Source: Ignavibacteria bacterium
GTDB taxonomy: Bacteria > Bacteroidota > Ignavibacteria > Ch128b
Direction of reading: 5' to 3'
NCBI GenBank assembly: GCA_013177855.1
Contig: JABLYA010000002.1
Span: forward strand, 186,001 to 250,000
DNA: 64,000 nucleotides
In this document: positions 54,036-63,148 of the stretch, in pieces
Layout of the letters: each line of letters opens with the position of its first letter
How positions within the stretch are numbered: position 1 is the first letter of the stretch
The notes under the pieces: model-generated
The model's input: the letters and a program-made list of their open reading frames with translations, nothing else
The model's database searches: none
What the model was told of the DNA's origin: nothing
Translations under genes and position numbers: made by a program

Positions 54036-54281
54036 TTAGAGGAGCTCATCTTCTTCAGGAGTTGGAGAAATCATATACAATTTTGAACAAACATCGCCTT
54101 TAAATTTTCCTGTCTTCTTGCAGTTATGAAAATTTCTAATCACAGCTTTAGGGTCTTTCGCCATATCAGAAACGGAAAAATCTTCTAATGCTTCTCCGCA
54201 TTCAGTGCAGAACTTAATATCCGATTTTTCTTCTTCTCTTAATTCTATTTCCAATTTTTTAGCTGTTTTTTTTCGTTTCAT
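54036..54281 (-). CDS. Small zinc-ribbon-like protein, 81 aa
   Basis: Unknown function. A charged N-terminus (MKRKKTAKKLEIELREEEK) precedes two cysteine pairs, FCTECGEALED and HNCKKTGKFKGDVC, which could bind zinc. It overlaps the upstream 115-aa gene by 4 nt (ATGA) and both carry Cys clusters, so they likely act together. No signal peptide. Confidence 0.6.
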   Translation of the reverse strand: MKRKKTAKKLEIELREEEKSDIKFCTECGEALEDFSVSDMAKDPKAVIRNFHNCKKTGKFKGDVCSKLYMISPTPEEDELL

Positions 54282-54625
54282 AATTCATTCTCAAAATTTT
54301 TTGGTTCCCACAATTCACCTTTGCAAGGTAAATAATTTTCTTCTGGATGTTCATCAAGTGCTGTACATAAAACAGCAGTCTCATCAAAATATTTACAACT
54401 GCTACACAATGTTGAACTTACAATTGGTTTTGATCTATCCTTAAACATATCATATTGAATTATTGCTGGGTGAATTACTATTACATAAAGTGAAACAATT
54501 CCAAGCATCCACCAGGTTCCATAATCTAAATAATAAAATAATATCCACAATCCAACTATTGTAATAGCAAGCCTGACCAGACCCCAGAAAACGATCGAAC
54601 CTAAGGTTAATGTTTTCGTTTCCAT
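54278..54625 (-). CDS. Two-TM protein with C-terminal four-cysteine motif, 115 aa
   Basis: Unknown function. Two membrane helices (about 10-33 and 38-57) are followed by a cytoplasm-side tail with CSSCKYFDETAVLC and YLPCKGELWEP, four cysteines that may bind zinc or an Fe-S cluster. Overlaps the zinc-ribbon-like gene by 4 nt; the pair forms a small operon. Confidence 0.6.
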   Translation of the reverse strand: METKTLTLGSIVFWGLVRLAITIVGLWILFYYLDYGTWWMLGIVSLYVIVIHPAIIQYDMFKDRSKPIVSSTLCSSCKYFDETAVLCTALDEHPEENYLPCKGELWEPKNFENEL

Positions 54626-54890
54626 CTCAATTGAAAAATAAACAAACTTTTTAAAATAATATAAGTGAAGATTCTGACCATAACATCTCTAAATCATTGA
54701 TTACAAGCTTCCAGAGAACGTGAGCAGTTTTTTGAAAATCTTAAAAAACAAAATCTAAGTATTCAACATATTTTTCATTCAGGAAAATCTTATTCTGTTT
54801 TAATCCGGCGAAAAGTTTTTGAACCTACAAAGTTTTGGAATAGCTTACTAAAATTCTTTAATTTTGACTCGAAAGAATAAGAGAAAAGAG

Positions 54891-55277
54891 ATGGAAAATT
54901 TACCTAAAGAGATATTGATCACACCAGAGGACGAAAAGAAATTTCAAGAAAAGGTTGAATACATTGATAAAGAGATAACTGGCAAAATTGAAAAAACAAA
55001 AAACAAAATTTCTTTTATTGAAGACATTATAGCTCTTTATAATTATCTTAAAGATGATTCAGTAAAATGGTATAGAAAACTAATCGTTGTTTCTGCTTTA
55101 GTTTATTTCATTTCACCTATTGATACAATACCTGACCTTGCGCCGCTTGTTGGATATTTAGATGATTTAGGTGTAATTGCGGCTGCAATAAAATATATTG
55201 GCTCCGAAATCCAGCCTTATTATCGTTATAAGCCTTCCCCTAAAAAAGAGAAAGAGGAAGAAGATTTACTTTTTTAA
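54891..55277 (+). CDS. DUF1232 (YkvA-like) membrane protein
   Basis: A 128-aa protein with an N-terminal charged helix and the DUF1232 core: SVKWYRKLIVVSALVYFISPIDTIPDLAPLVGYLDDLGV, a hydrophobic hairpin with the conserved YxxSPIDxIPD pattern. Role not known. ATG at 54891 is preferred to an in-frame TTG at 54864. It precedes the M28 peptidase by 31 bp on the same strand. Confidence 0.85.
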   Translation: MENLPKEILITPEDEKKFQEKVEYIDKEITGKIEKTKNKISFIEDIIALYNYLKDDSVKWYRKLIVVSALVYFISPIDTIPDLAPLVGYLDDLGVIAAAIKYIGSEIQPYYRYKPSPKKEKEEEDLLF

Positions 55278-55308
55278 TCTTTCCCTTAATAAAATTAAGG
55301 AGATCCAG

Positions 55309-56685
55309 ATGATTAAGATCGTGTTGTTTCTTTTGACTTTTCTTTTTGTACCGATTAATACTTTTTCTCAACAAGTTGATAATGATTTGTATGAATTAAG
55401 TAAAAAAATTGTAAGATCAGCACTTATCGAAAGAAAAGGATATCAGTGGCTTGAGGAATTATGTAAGATTGGACCAAGACTTCCCGGTTCTGAAAATTCT
55501 TATAAAGCAATTCAATGGGCAAAACAAAAAATGGAAGAGGCCGGTTTTGATTCTGTTTGGCTTCAGCCTGTAATGGCTCCCCACTGGGTAAGAGGAAATT
55601 TTGAAGAAGCTAAAATTTTAAAATCAAAAAGATTTAAATCCAGAAAATTATCTATCACTGCTCTTGGCGGAAGCGTTGGAACCGATAAAAATGGAATTAC
55701 TGGTGAAATAATCATTGTGAATAATTTTGAAGAATTAAAATCAAAATCTGATCTGGTTAAAGGCAGGATAGTTTTTTACAATCGTCCGCTTGATTATGGC
55801 GAAGTTGAACCATTTGCAGGATATGGCGGCGCGGTCAATCAAAGATCAATTGGAGCAATTGAGGCAGCTAAGTATGGAGCGATTGGGGTAATTGTTCGTT
55901 CAATCACAACCAAACATGATAATGTTCCACATACTGGCGTTATGAACTATGTTGATTCACTTCCTAAAATTCCTGCCGTTGCTATAGGATATCAGGATGC
56001 TGATTTTCTTGCAGATGCAGTTTTAAATGAACCAGATCTTCAAGTCAATATAAAACTTTCGTGTAAAAAATTACCTGATGTAATGTCATACAATGTAATA
56101 GGAGAAATTCGTGGTAATGAATTCCCGAACGAAATCATTGTAGTTGGTGGACATTTCGACTCCTGGGATAAAGGTTGTGGTGCTCATGATGATGGTGCAG
56201 GCTGCGTTCAATCAATGGAAGTTCTGGATATATTCAAACGACTGAACATTAAACCAAAACGCACAATTAGATGCGTCTTATTTATCGATGAAGAGCAAAG
56301 TCAAACAGGTGCGAAAGAATATGCAAAATTTTCTCAAGAGACGAATCAAAAACATATAGCTGCAATTGAAGCCGATCGAGGAGCATTCACTCCAAGAGGT
56401 TTTTATGCTGATACTGATTCCTCTACACTAAATTACTTGCAATCTTTTTTACCTTACTTAAGTCTTGCAAAAATCGATTGGATTAGAAAAGGCGGAAGCG
56501 GAGTTGATGTTTCTAAAATCAAAAACACTAAAGCTTTGTTCGGATATGTTCCAGATTCACAAAGATATATGGATGTTCATCATTCAGATAACGATACATT
56601 CGATACAGTTCATCCAAGAGAATTTGAGCTTGGATCTGCTGCAATGGCAATTATGTGTTTACTGTTAAGCGAAAAGGGTTTATAA
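55309..56685 (+). CDS. Secreted M28-family metallopeptidase (carboxypeptidase Q-like)
   Basis: A 458-aa zinc aminopeptidase/carboxypeptidase. Signal peptide MIKIVLFLLTFLFVPINTFS, a PA insert domain (about 125-245), and the M28 core with GGHFDSWDKGCGAHDDGAG (His and Asp ligands), VLFIDEEQSQTG (catalytic Glu and ligand Glu) and MDVHHSDNDTFDTVHP (His ligand). The overall layout resembles plasma glutamate carboxypeptidase. ATG at 55309 has AAGGAG 6 nt upstream; the frame extends further up inside the previous gene but that is not a real start. Likely periplasmic; 19 bp before the esterase gene. Confidence 0.9.
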   Translation: MIKIVLFLLTFLFVPINTFSQQVDNDLYELSKKIVRSALIERKGYQWLEELCKIGPRLPGSENSYKAIQWAKQKMEEAGFDSVWLQPVMAPHWVRGNFEEAKILKSKRFKSRKLSITALGGSVGTDKNGITGEIIIVNNFEELKSKSDLVKGRIVFYNRPLDYGEVEPFAGYGGAVNQRSIGAIEAAKYGAIGVIVRSITTKHDNVPHTGVMNYVDSLPKIPAVAIGYQDADFLADAVLNEPDLQVNIKLSCKKLPDVMSYNVIGEIRGNEFPNEIIVVGGHFDSWDKGCGAHDDGAGCVQSMEVLDIFKRLNIKPKRTIRCVLFIDEEQSQTGAKEYAKFSQETNQKHIAAIEADRGAFTPRGFYADTDSSTLNYLQSFLPYLSLAKIDWIRKGGSGVDVSKIKNTKALFGYVPDSQRYMDVHHSDNDTFDTVHPREFELGSAAMAIMCLLLSEKGL

Positions 56686-56704
56686 AAATCTCAACGAGGT
56701 AATT

Positions 56705-58174
56705 ATGAAAAGGATTTTATCAATTTTTTTAATTCTTTATAACTCAATCTTTGCCCAATCTAATTTTCAAAATTTCATTAGCAGTCTCAATGCAGCATCA
56801 AATGACTCGATTAAAATGAGAATGATTGATTCTTTTATGGTAGTAGCAAAAGCTCAAGGAATTCCTTACATAGAAGATACAATTGCAAATTTCATTTATC
56901 GCGGCAGTGGTAATAATATATATCTTTCGGGCGATTTCAATGGCTGGTCAAGTTCGGTTGATAAATTAAATAAAGTTTCTGGAACAAATTTCTTCTATAT
57001 TTCAAAGATCTTTGAACGAGATGCTCGACTTGATTATAAATTTATAGTTGATGGGAACTGGATTCTTGACCCAAACAATCCACGCACCTGTCCAGGCGGC
57101 TTTGGTCCTAACTCAGAACTTGCAATGCCCGATTATGTTCAGCCAGTGGAAATAAAATATTATCCTAATATCCCGCACGGAACTTTGAGAGATACAACTT
57201 TTTACAGTTCAATTTTAAATAATTCAAGGACAATTAGAGTTTACCTTCCGCCAAATTATGAAACCTCAACTGATAGTTTTCCGATGATCTTGATGCACGA
57301 TGGTCTTGAATATGTTTCGCTTGCATCAATGCATAATGTTTTAGATTACCTTATTGCAAATAATAAAATAGAGCCAATCATCGGGGTATTTGTCCCGCCC
57401 GTAAATAGAACTCCTGAATATGCGGGTAATCAAATTAATGCTTTTAAGAATTTCATTGTTAATGAATTACTGCCATATATTAGAAATCGTTATCGAATAA
57501 AATCGGGAGCAGAAAATTGCGCGGTGGCAGGAGCATCGAATGGTGGCAATATCTCGCTTTATTTAGCGCTTAATCATCCAGAAGTTTTTGGAAATGTTGC
57601 GGCTCAATCAAGTAATGTAATTTCAAGTATATCTGATGGATTTCAAAATTCACCGAAACTTCATCTAAAAGTTTATCTGGATATCGGGAAATATGATATA
57701 GCTGTTTTGATCCCGCTTGTGAGAAATTTAAAAACGATATTGCAATCAAAAGGTTATGAAATGATTTATCGTGAATTCAACGAAGGACACAGCTGGGGTA
57801 ACTGGCGGGCTCATATCGATGATTATCTTATTTTCTTTTTCCCCAAAAGAACAACTGATGTAAATGAAAATAAAGGTGAATTGATTCCAAAAAATTTTAA
57901 GCTTCACCAGAATTTCCCTAATCCCTTCAATAATTCATCGAAAATTTTGTATGAGATTCCAGAAACAGGATTAGTGAATTTGAAAGTCTACAATTTGCTT
58001 GGACAAGAAATTTCTACTCTTATAAATGAAACAAAATTCCCTGGCAAATATGAGATAATTCTAAGATCGGATAACTTACCAAATGGAGTTTATTTTTATC
58101 AATTGAAGTTTGCCAACTCAAAAAATCAACTTCAAAGTTTTGTCGAAACCAGAAAGATGATTCTTTTGAAATAG
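56705..58174 (+). CDS. Secreted esterase (CE1/enterochelin-esterase type) with CBM48-like and T9SS domains
   Basis: A 489-aa secreted serine esterase. Signal peptide (to FAQ), an N-terminal CBM48-like immunoglobulin domain (about 60-140; NNIYLSGDFNGWSS, LDYKFIVDGNWILDPN), then an alpha/beta-hydrolase domain (about 165-385) with AVAGASNGGNIS (nucleophile Ser), an Asp in the following strand and NEGHSWGNWR (catalytic His). The end is a type A T9SS domain (NFPNPFN near 403, GVYFYQLKF, MILLK). Acts outside the cell on esters of polysaccharides or siderophores. Follows the M28 gene by 19 bp, probably same transcript. Confidence 0.9.
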   Translation: MKRILSIFLILYNSIFAQSNFQNFISSLNAASNDSIKMRMIDSFMVVAKAQGIPYIEDTIANFIYRGSGNNIYLSGDFNGWSSSVDKLNKVSGTNFFYISKIFERDARLDYKFIVDGNWILDPNNPRTCPGGFGPNSELAMPDYVQPVEIKYYPNIPHGTLRDTTFYSSILNNSRTIRVYLPPNYETSTDSFPMILMHDGLEYVSLASMHNVLDYLIANNKIEPIIGVFVPPVNRTPEYAGNQINAFKNFIVNELLPYIRNRYRIKSGAENCAVAGASNGGNISLYLALNHPEVFGNVAAQSSNVISSISDGFQNSPKLHLKVYLDIGKYDIAVLIPLVRNLKTILQSKGYEMIYREFNEGHSWGNWRAHIDDYLIFFFPKRTTDVNENKGELIPKNFKLHQNFPNPFNNSSKILYEIPETGLVNLKVYNLLGQEISTLINETKFPGKYEIILRSDNLPNGVYFYQLKFANSKNQLQSFVETRKMILLK

Positions 58175-58247
58175 TCTTAGAAAATTTAGTATTGGTTTGA
58201 ACCCCAAAATTTTTTAGAACTAATTTTCTTTACAGCAAATTGAATTT

Positions 58248-60410
58248 TTATTTCTTCCTGCCAGCAAGGATAATGATATTTTCATTTGGTGGGTAATTTT
58301 TCAGTTCAAGTTCGATTAAAGATAGAATTTGACTTTCGTTTATTAATCCAGATGTATCTAAAATCTTGCCGCCGTAAATCACAAAAATATCGGGCAGCAA
58401 AGCTCCTGCATCTCCAAAGGAAGTATATCTCTGAATTACTTCACTCACAATCTGCTTGAAATTTGAAGCTTGAGTTTCCAAAACTACAGCATCATTATTT
58501 TGAAGTCTGATTGTTCCTTCGCGGTCAATTATTCTTGCTCGAGTTTGATTATCTCTAAATAATCCAAAAAATCTTTTTTGTGAAACATCAGCAGTAACGG
58601 CGAGCATTCGATTAGTTCGACCAGATATTTTGCAATTCGATTTTTCAGTTTTCATTGAACGAGCACAAATCTCAATTAAATCATTATCTGATAATTCATT
58701 GATGCCCAAATCTTTAGTTCTCATTTCACTTGAACCAAATGCAATTGCGATTACTTTTTTGTTTTGAGTATCAATTTCGATTGTTGTTTCAATCGAATCT
58801 GGATTTGCTCCCATTTTAATTACAGAATCAATCGCTTGCTGTCTCAAAGAAATTAAATCACTTTCAGTTGGATTGATAATATTTTTTTCAACTGAGTCTC
58901 TAATAATTCCAAGTGCAGCTCCAATTGCAGAGATGACTTCACAATTCTCAGCAATTTTAAATTTGATATTTAGATAATTAGCAGTAAAAGGAACAATTGC
59001 AGGTGCACCTCCGCCACCTCCGACAATTTCAATTATGTCTGGATCAAGTTTGTATTCACGAATTAATTGCTTGATTGTTGGTTTAATTTTATTCGCTGCA
59101 ATTTCCAGAATTTCCTTTGCAAGTTCTTCAGGTTTCTTATTAAATTTTTTACCAAGCCATTCAAAAACTTTTCTAACTTTATTTTTATCAGGGGCACTGT
59201 GTCCAACTACATCTGTCAAATCAAGCATTGCAGACGCTTCAGTAGTCGTGATCGTAAACTCAGGTTTCGAGGCTGATTTTCGTTTTATTGCGAGATAATT
59301 AGAAGGATCTTTTTCTTTGGGCTGAATTAATTGAAGTTCAATATCATCAAAATTATCAATATCAAAATCAGAAAAAGCGACATAGTTAAGATTTGCAATG
59401 TGTGCGCTTCTCGGACCGACATCAACAATATCTTGATTGTTTACTCTAATCATTGAACCGCCGGCAATACCAAGAGTTCTTACATCAAGAGTTCTAACAA
59501 ATAATCTATTTCCACCTATCTGGGCACTTTTAATTTGTGGCTTCCCATTTTTGATAACAGAAATATCTGTCGAGGTTCCTCCAACTTCAATAAAAATTCC
59601 ATCTGTAATTTTCGCATACATCAATGCAGCAGCAACGCCAGCAGCAGGGCCAGAAAGCATGGTTAGAATTGGTCTTTTCCTCATCTCATTAATATCCATA
59701 ATTCCACCATCAGAACGCATTACCATCAGAGGAGCTTTAATTCCACTTTGTCGAATAGCATCTTCGGTCATATTAGCTGTTTCTAACATACGGGGCAGCA
59801 TACTTGCGTTTATAATTGCAGTGCGTGTCCTGATTTTCAATCCATAAAGTTTTGATAACTGACTTGCTGATGTAGAAAGTAAACCTCTCTCATTTGCGAT
59901 TTTTACAACAAGCTCTTCATTTTCAGGATGATCAACTCCAAATACTTCCGATGCGACAATTACCTCAGAACCTTCATCAATTAATTCGTCGATGACTCTA
60001 TTTATTTTTTCTTCTGATAAGTTTTCGTTTAGATCGATGTAACGAAAACGAGTTGGCAAAAATTTTCCTGGTGCAAGCTCAATGTTTTGCTGATTTAAAT
60101 CTTTGATCGCAATTTTACCCTCAATACCTTTTCCCATTCCAACTATTCCAACAGTTGCAACATCTCCTTCAAGTAATGCATTAGTTGCTTGAGTGGTAGA
60201 ATGAGCGATTAAAATAATTTCATCAGGATCTATCTTTGCATCATTAATTAATTTAAGCATTGAATCTACAACGCCTCGAGCAACTCCTTCTTTTGCGGTG
60301 TGAGTTGTTAGCACACAGGCTTTACCGACAATTGAATAGTCAGATATATCCACTGCGACAGCATGAGTAAATGTTCCGCCAACATCAATTCCAATTTTGA
60401 TCTTCCTCAT
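58248..60410 (-). CDS. Hydantoinase/oxoprolinase family protein, HyuA-like
   Basis: A 720-aa ASKHA-fold ATPase homologous to the A subunit of hydantoinase, 5-oxoprolinase and acetone carboxylase. [72 protein letters not shown] and [18 protein letters not shown] mark it. The usual B subunit gene is not adjacent, so it may act alone or with a distant partner; substrate unknown. A C-terminal extension of about 190 residues follows the core. Single gene, ATG at 60410. Confidence 0.88.
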   Translation of the reverse strand: MRKIKIGIDVGGTFTHAVAVDISDYSIVGKACVLTTHTAKEGVARGVVDSMLKLINDAKIDPDEIILIAHSTTQATNALLEGDVATVGIVGMGKGIEGKIAIKDLNQQNIELAPGKFLPTRFRYIDLNENLSEEKINRVIDELIDEGSEVIVASEVFGVDHPENEELVVKIANERGLLSTSASQLSKLYGLKIRTRTAIINASMLPRMLETANMTEDAIRQSGIKAPLMVMRSDGGIMDINEMRKRPILTMLSGPAAGVAAALMYAKITDGIFIEVGGTSTDISVIKNGKPQIKSAQIGGNRLFVRTLDVRTLGIAGGSMIRVNNQDIVDVGPRSAHIANLNYVAFSDFDIDNFDDIELQLIQPKEKDPSNYLAIKRKSASKPEFTITTTEASAMLDLTDVVGHSAPDKNKVRKVFEWLGKKFNKKPEELAKEILEIAANKIKPTIKQLIREYKLDPDIIEIVGGGGGAPAIVPFTANYLNIKFKIAENCEVISAIGAALGIIRDSVEKNIINPTESDLISLRQQAIDSVIKMGANPDSIETTIEIDTQNKKVIAIAFGSSEMRTKDLGINELSDNDLIEICARSMKTEKSNCKISGRTNRMLAVTADVSQKRFFGLFRDNQTRARIIDREGTIRLQNNDAVVLETQASNFKQIVSEVIQRYTSFGDAGALLPDIFVIYGGKILDTSGLINESQILSLIELELKNYPPNENIIILAGRKK

Positions 60411-60740
60411 TTAAAAATCACCATTAATTGATGTTCAATTTAAAAATGAACTGGGGCTCGAAACAATTTATAAGTGTTAGATAATTTTAAAATTCCGCTC
60501 TCAATCAAATAAAGAATTACTTTTGTTGAAATGACTAACTATCCGAATTAAGTTTGATGAATTTTACAACCTATTCTTTCTTAGTAAATATTGATCTTCA
60601 TTTTGATAATCACAATTCCTTTACCTCAAAGTTAGAATAACAACGATTTAAATTCTAAGTTCAATCAAAGTTATCGATCAAAATTAAACAACTTAAACTT
60701 CTCAAGAATTGAATCAGGTGATTATGCAATTTAAAATCGT
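60411..60740. other. 330-bp intergenic region, nothing recognised
   Basis: AT-rich DNA between two minus-strand genes. No gene, repeat or stable hairpin seen on either strand. Confidence 0.5.
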
Positions 60741-62507
60741 TTACAATTTGAAATTTATTATTTCAGTTTTTTGAGGCAAGAAAATCTTAATACTAAATTC
60801 TTTGGTGCGTTGTTGTGGAATTTCAAATTGCAATAAGTTAATACCGGCTTTTATCCTGCCTGAATAAAGTTCACTAATTTTATTACCTGATCTATCAAAT
60901 AGATTTATCAAGACATTATTTTCAGAATTCGATTCAATTAAGAGATAACCATTTTGAGCTTCAATTCTGAATGCAACTTTGTCATCCGCGTACGCTGGTT
61001 TTAGGATTTCTTTTAAATTGGTTAACTCAACTTTAATGATTTCACTTCCACTTAAGCTTTCATTATGACCTTTATCAAAAGAAGAAACTTGATAAAAATA
61101 TTCAAGTTGTGAAGGGCGTCGAATAAAATCATAGTAATAATAATTCTGAGTTGAAGTAAGAATCATTGATGGATTCTCGCGATCAATTTTTGAATTAGTT
61201 GATCTATAAATGTTGTAATACTTTGCCGTATCTCCATCGGAAGCTGGAAGTGGAATTCCCCAGACAAGCTCAATCAAACCAAGTTTTCCTTCGAGATTTC
61301 TTCCTGATAAAAGATATGGTGGATTGGGTGGAATTGAATCTTTCCATTTCATTGGTGGAATATTTGCTGGAAACTTATAAGCTGAAAATCTCTTCGATTT
61401 AATATTCTCATATCTAAAGAAACTCTGTCCTGCAGAATTATATCTTCTCGTAATTTCAATTTGCTGCTCCAGTTCTTTTTCAACGGAAGGATTAAAAGCA
61501 CCAATTCCAATTACAATGTGACGACTGAAATTATTTTTTGTCCAGTCATTAACCAGTACTTCAAATTTTGGATTGCTGTTAATATCCCAATAAATCTGTG
61601 GAGCTATGTAATCATGTTTTTTTCTTCTCAGCCATTCTCTCGAATCTTGAAAAACAGAATGCTTGCCTTCCCATCCACGAGCATCATTCAAATTTTCATA
61701 AATTCCAATTGGGGCTGAACCAATTTTTAAAATTGGTTTAATTGAAATTAGAGTATCATAAATTGAGGCAATGAGTGAATTGATATTCTCTCTTCTAAAA
61801 TCGGCGAGTGATTTCTTCTGTCCATACATTTCGTAAGAAAGCGAATCGTCAAAATCAACTCCTGGATAACGAATGTAATCTAGATGAATTCCATCAATAT
61901 TGTAATTTTCAACAATCTCTACACAAAGATTTTTCAGATAATCTCTGACTTCAGGAAAACCAGGATCAAGCCAGTAACTTACAGAATTTCCTTCTTTGTA
62001 TTTTTTTATCCATTCAGGATGTAATAAAGCAATATGTAATGGATCAGTAAAAGTAAGTGGTGCATCTCCAGATTTAACATTAAGAATATTTAACCAGGCA
62101 TGAATTTCAAGATTCCTTTTATGTGCTTCTTGAATTATAAAATCAAGCGGATCAAACGATGGCTCTTGACCAAGTTTTCCGGTTAAGTAAGATGACCATG
62201 GTTCATACCTGCTTTTGTATAAAACACTTCCCTGAGATCTTACTTGAAAATAAATTGTATTAAAATTTTTTGCTTTCAGACTATCTAAAATTTCGATGAG
62301 AGATTTTTTTTGAATGACAGGATCAAAAGTTTTTGGAGGCCAATCCAGTTGATGATTGGTTGCGACCCAAACAGCTCTAACTTCTCGTTTAGGCTGTGAA
62401 AAAATCAGTTCACTAAAAACTAGAATTAAGATTAATATTTGTAATGAAATCGGAAATATTTTGTTAACAAGAATTGAAATTAATTTCATCAGGAAGCTTT
62501 TATTCAT
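60741..62507 (-). CDS. Secreted GH10-like glycosyl hydrolase (GHL10/DUF187 family)
   Basis: A 588-aa secreted protein. Signal peptide up to about residue 38 (LQILILILVFSELIFSQ), then the GHL10 barrel: REVRAVWVATNHQLDWPPKTFD, FNTIYFQVRSQGSVLYKS, LEIHAWLNILNVKSG, DGIHLDYIRYPG and PQIYWDIN, typical of the family. A fibronectin III-like part (about 380-495) and a short C-terminal beta domain (LINLFDRSGNKISELYSG) follow; that tail resembles a T9SS domain but lacks YPNPFN. ATG at 62507 or 62489; a TTG at 62513 is unlikely. Overlaps the YbjQ gene by 8 nt. The polysaccharide is unknown. Confidence 0.85.
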   Translation of the reverse strand: MNKSFLMKLISILVNKIFPISLQILILILVFSELIFSQPKREVRAVWVATNHQLDWPPKTFDPVIQKKSLIEILDSLKAKNFNTIYFQVRSQGSVLYKSRYEPWSSYLTGKLGQEPSFDPLDFIIQEAHKRNLEIHAWLNILNVKSGDAPLTFTDPLHIALLHPEWIKKYKEGNSVSYWLDPGFPEVRDYLKNLCVEIVENYNIDGIHLDYIRYPGVDFDDSLSYEMYGQKKSLADFRRENINSLIASIYDTLISIKPILKIGSAPIGIYENLNDARGWEGKHSVFQDSREWLRRKKHDYIAPQIYWDINSNPKFEVLVNDWTKNNFSRHIVIGIGAFNPSVEKELEQQIEITRRYNSAGQSFFRYENIKSKRFSAYKFPANIPPMKWKDSIPPNPPYLLSGRNLEGKLGLIELVWGIPLPASDGDTAKYYNIYRSTNSKIDRENPSMILTSTQNYYYYDFIRRPSQLEYFYQVSSFDKGHNESLSGSEIIKVELTNLKEILKPAYADDKVAFRIEAQNGYLLIESNSENNVLINLFDRSGNKISELYSGRIKAGINLLQFEIPQQRTKEFSIKIFLPQKTEIINFKL

Positions 62508-62820
62508 CTTCAATAATTACTGCAGTTCCGTAGGCAATTATTTCAGCTGCATTTTGCATTACATAAGATGTTCCAAATCTAACACCGATGATTGCATTTG
62601 CTCCCAGTTCCTGCGCGTTTTTTATCATTCTATCGAGAGCCTGTTCACGAGCTTCAGCAAGTAATTTAGTGTATTCAGAAATTTCACCACCCACTAAGTT
62701 TTTAAATGCAGCCAGAATGTCTTTCCCGATGTGTCTTGCTCTTACTGTGTTTCCTCGAACGATACCTAAAATTTTTACTACTTTTTTACCGGGGATAAAT
62801 TCGGTTGTGGTGATAATCAT
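62500..62820 (-). CDS. YbjQ/UPF0145 family protein
   Basis: A 106-aa protein of the YbjQ (DUF74) family, a pentameric heavy-metal-binding-like fold of unknown role. VVKILGIVRGNTVRARHIGKD, EYTKLLAEAREQALDRMI, LGANAIIGVRFGTSYVMQN and EIIAYGTAVII are the family signatures. It overlaps the membrane-protein gene upstream by 4 nt and the GH10-like gene downstream, so these three are likely one operon. Confidence 0.92.
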   Translation of the reverse strand: MIITTTEFIPGKKVVKILGIVRGNTVRARHIGKDILAAFKNLVGGEISEYTKLLAEAREQALDRMIKNAQELGANAIIGVRFGTSYVMQNAAEIIAYGTAVIIEDE

Positions 62821-63101
62821 TGATTAACCTCCGAATATTTATCTCCTTTTCTTAATGTTAATCTTTCACGAATCACAGAAAATAAAAGTAAAACAAATCC
62901 AATGACCGTTAGGAAAATTCCTGCTTTAACAAGTAAACTTAATTGAGTGTCTTTTAATAAAATCATAATGAATTGATACAATCCATAAGAAACTAAAATT
63001 AAAATCCCGGTGATAAATAAAAACCATCCAACAACTCGCTCAAGGCGGTTAAGAAATTTACTCCAATACAGATTGTAGTCATTTTGATTTGAATTTTTCA
63101 T
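62817..63101 (-). CDS. Small two-TM membrane protein, 94 aa
   Basis: Unknown function. Two TM helices (about 24-45 and 58-80) with charged ends (ERVVGWFLFITGILILVSYG and KAGIFLTVIGFVLLLFSVIRERL). It overlaps YbjQ by 4 nt (ATGA); a joint role at the membrane is inferred from that. Confidence 0.65.
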   Translation of the reverse strand: MKNSNQNDYNLYWSKFLNRLERVVGWFLFITGILILVSYGLYQFIMILLKDTQLSLLVKAGIFLTVIGFVLLLFSVIRERLTLRKGDKYSEVNQ

Positions 63102-63148
63102 TTCTCTTCCTTACGAAATGTATAAATAAAATATTAATTAATATTTCT

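Noticed and set aside
59437-59847. 136-codon plus-strand frame inside the HyuA-like gene
   Set aside because: Shadow of a gene with strong ATPase motifs; no independent support.
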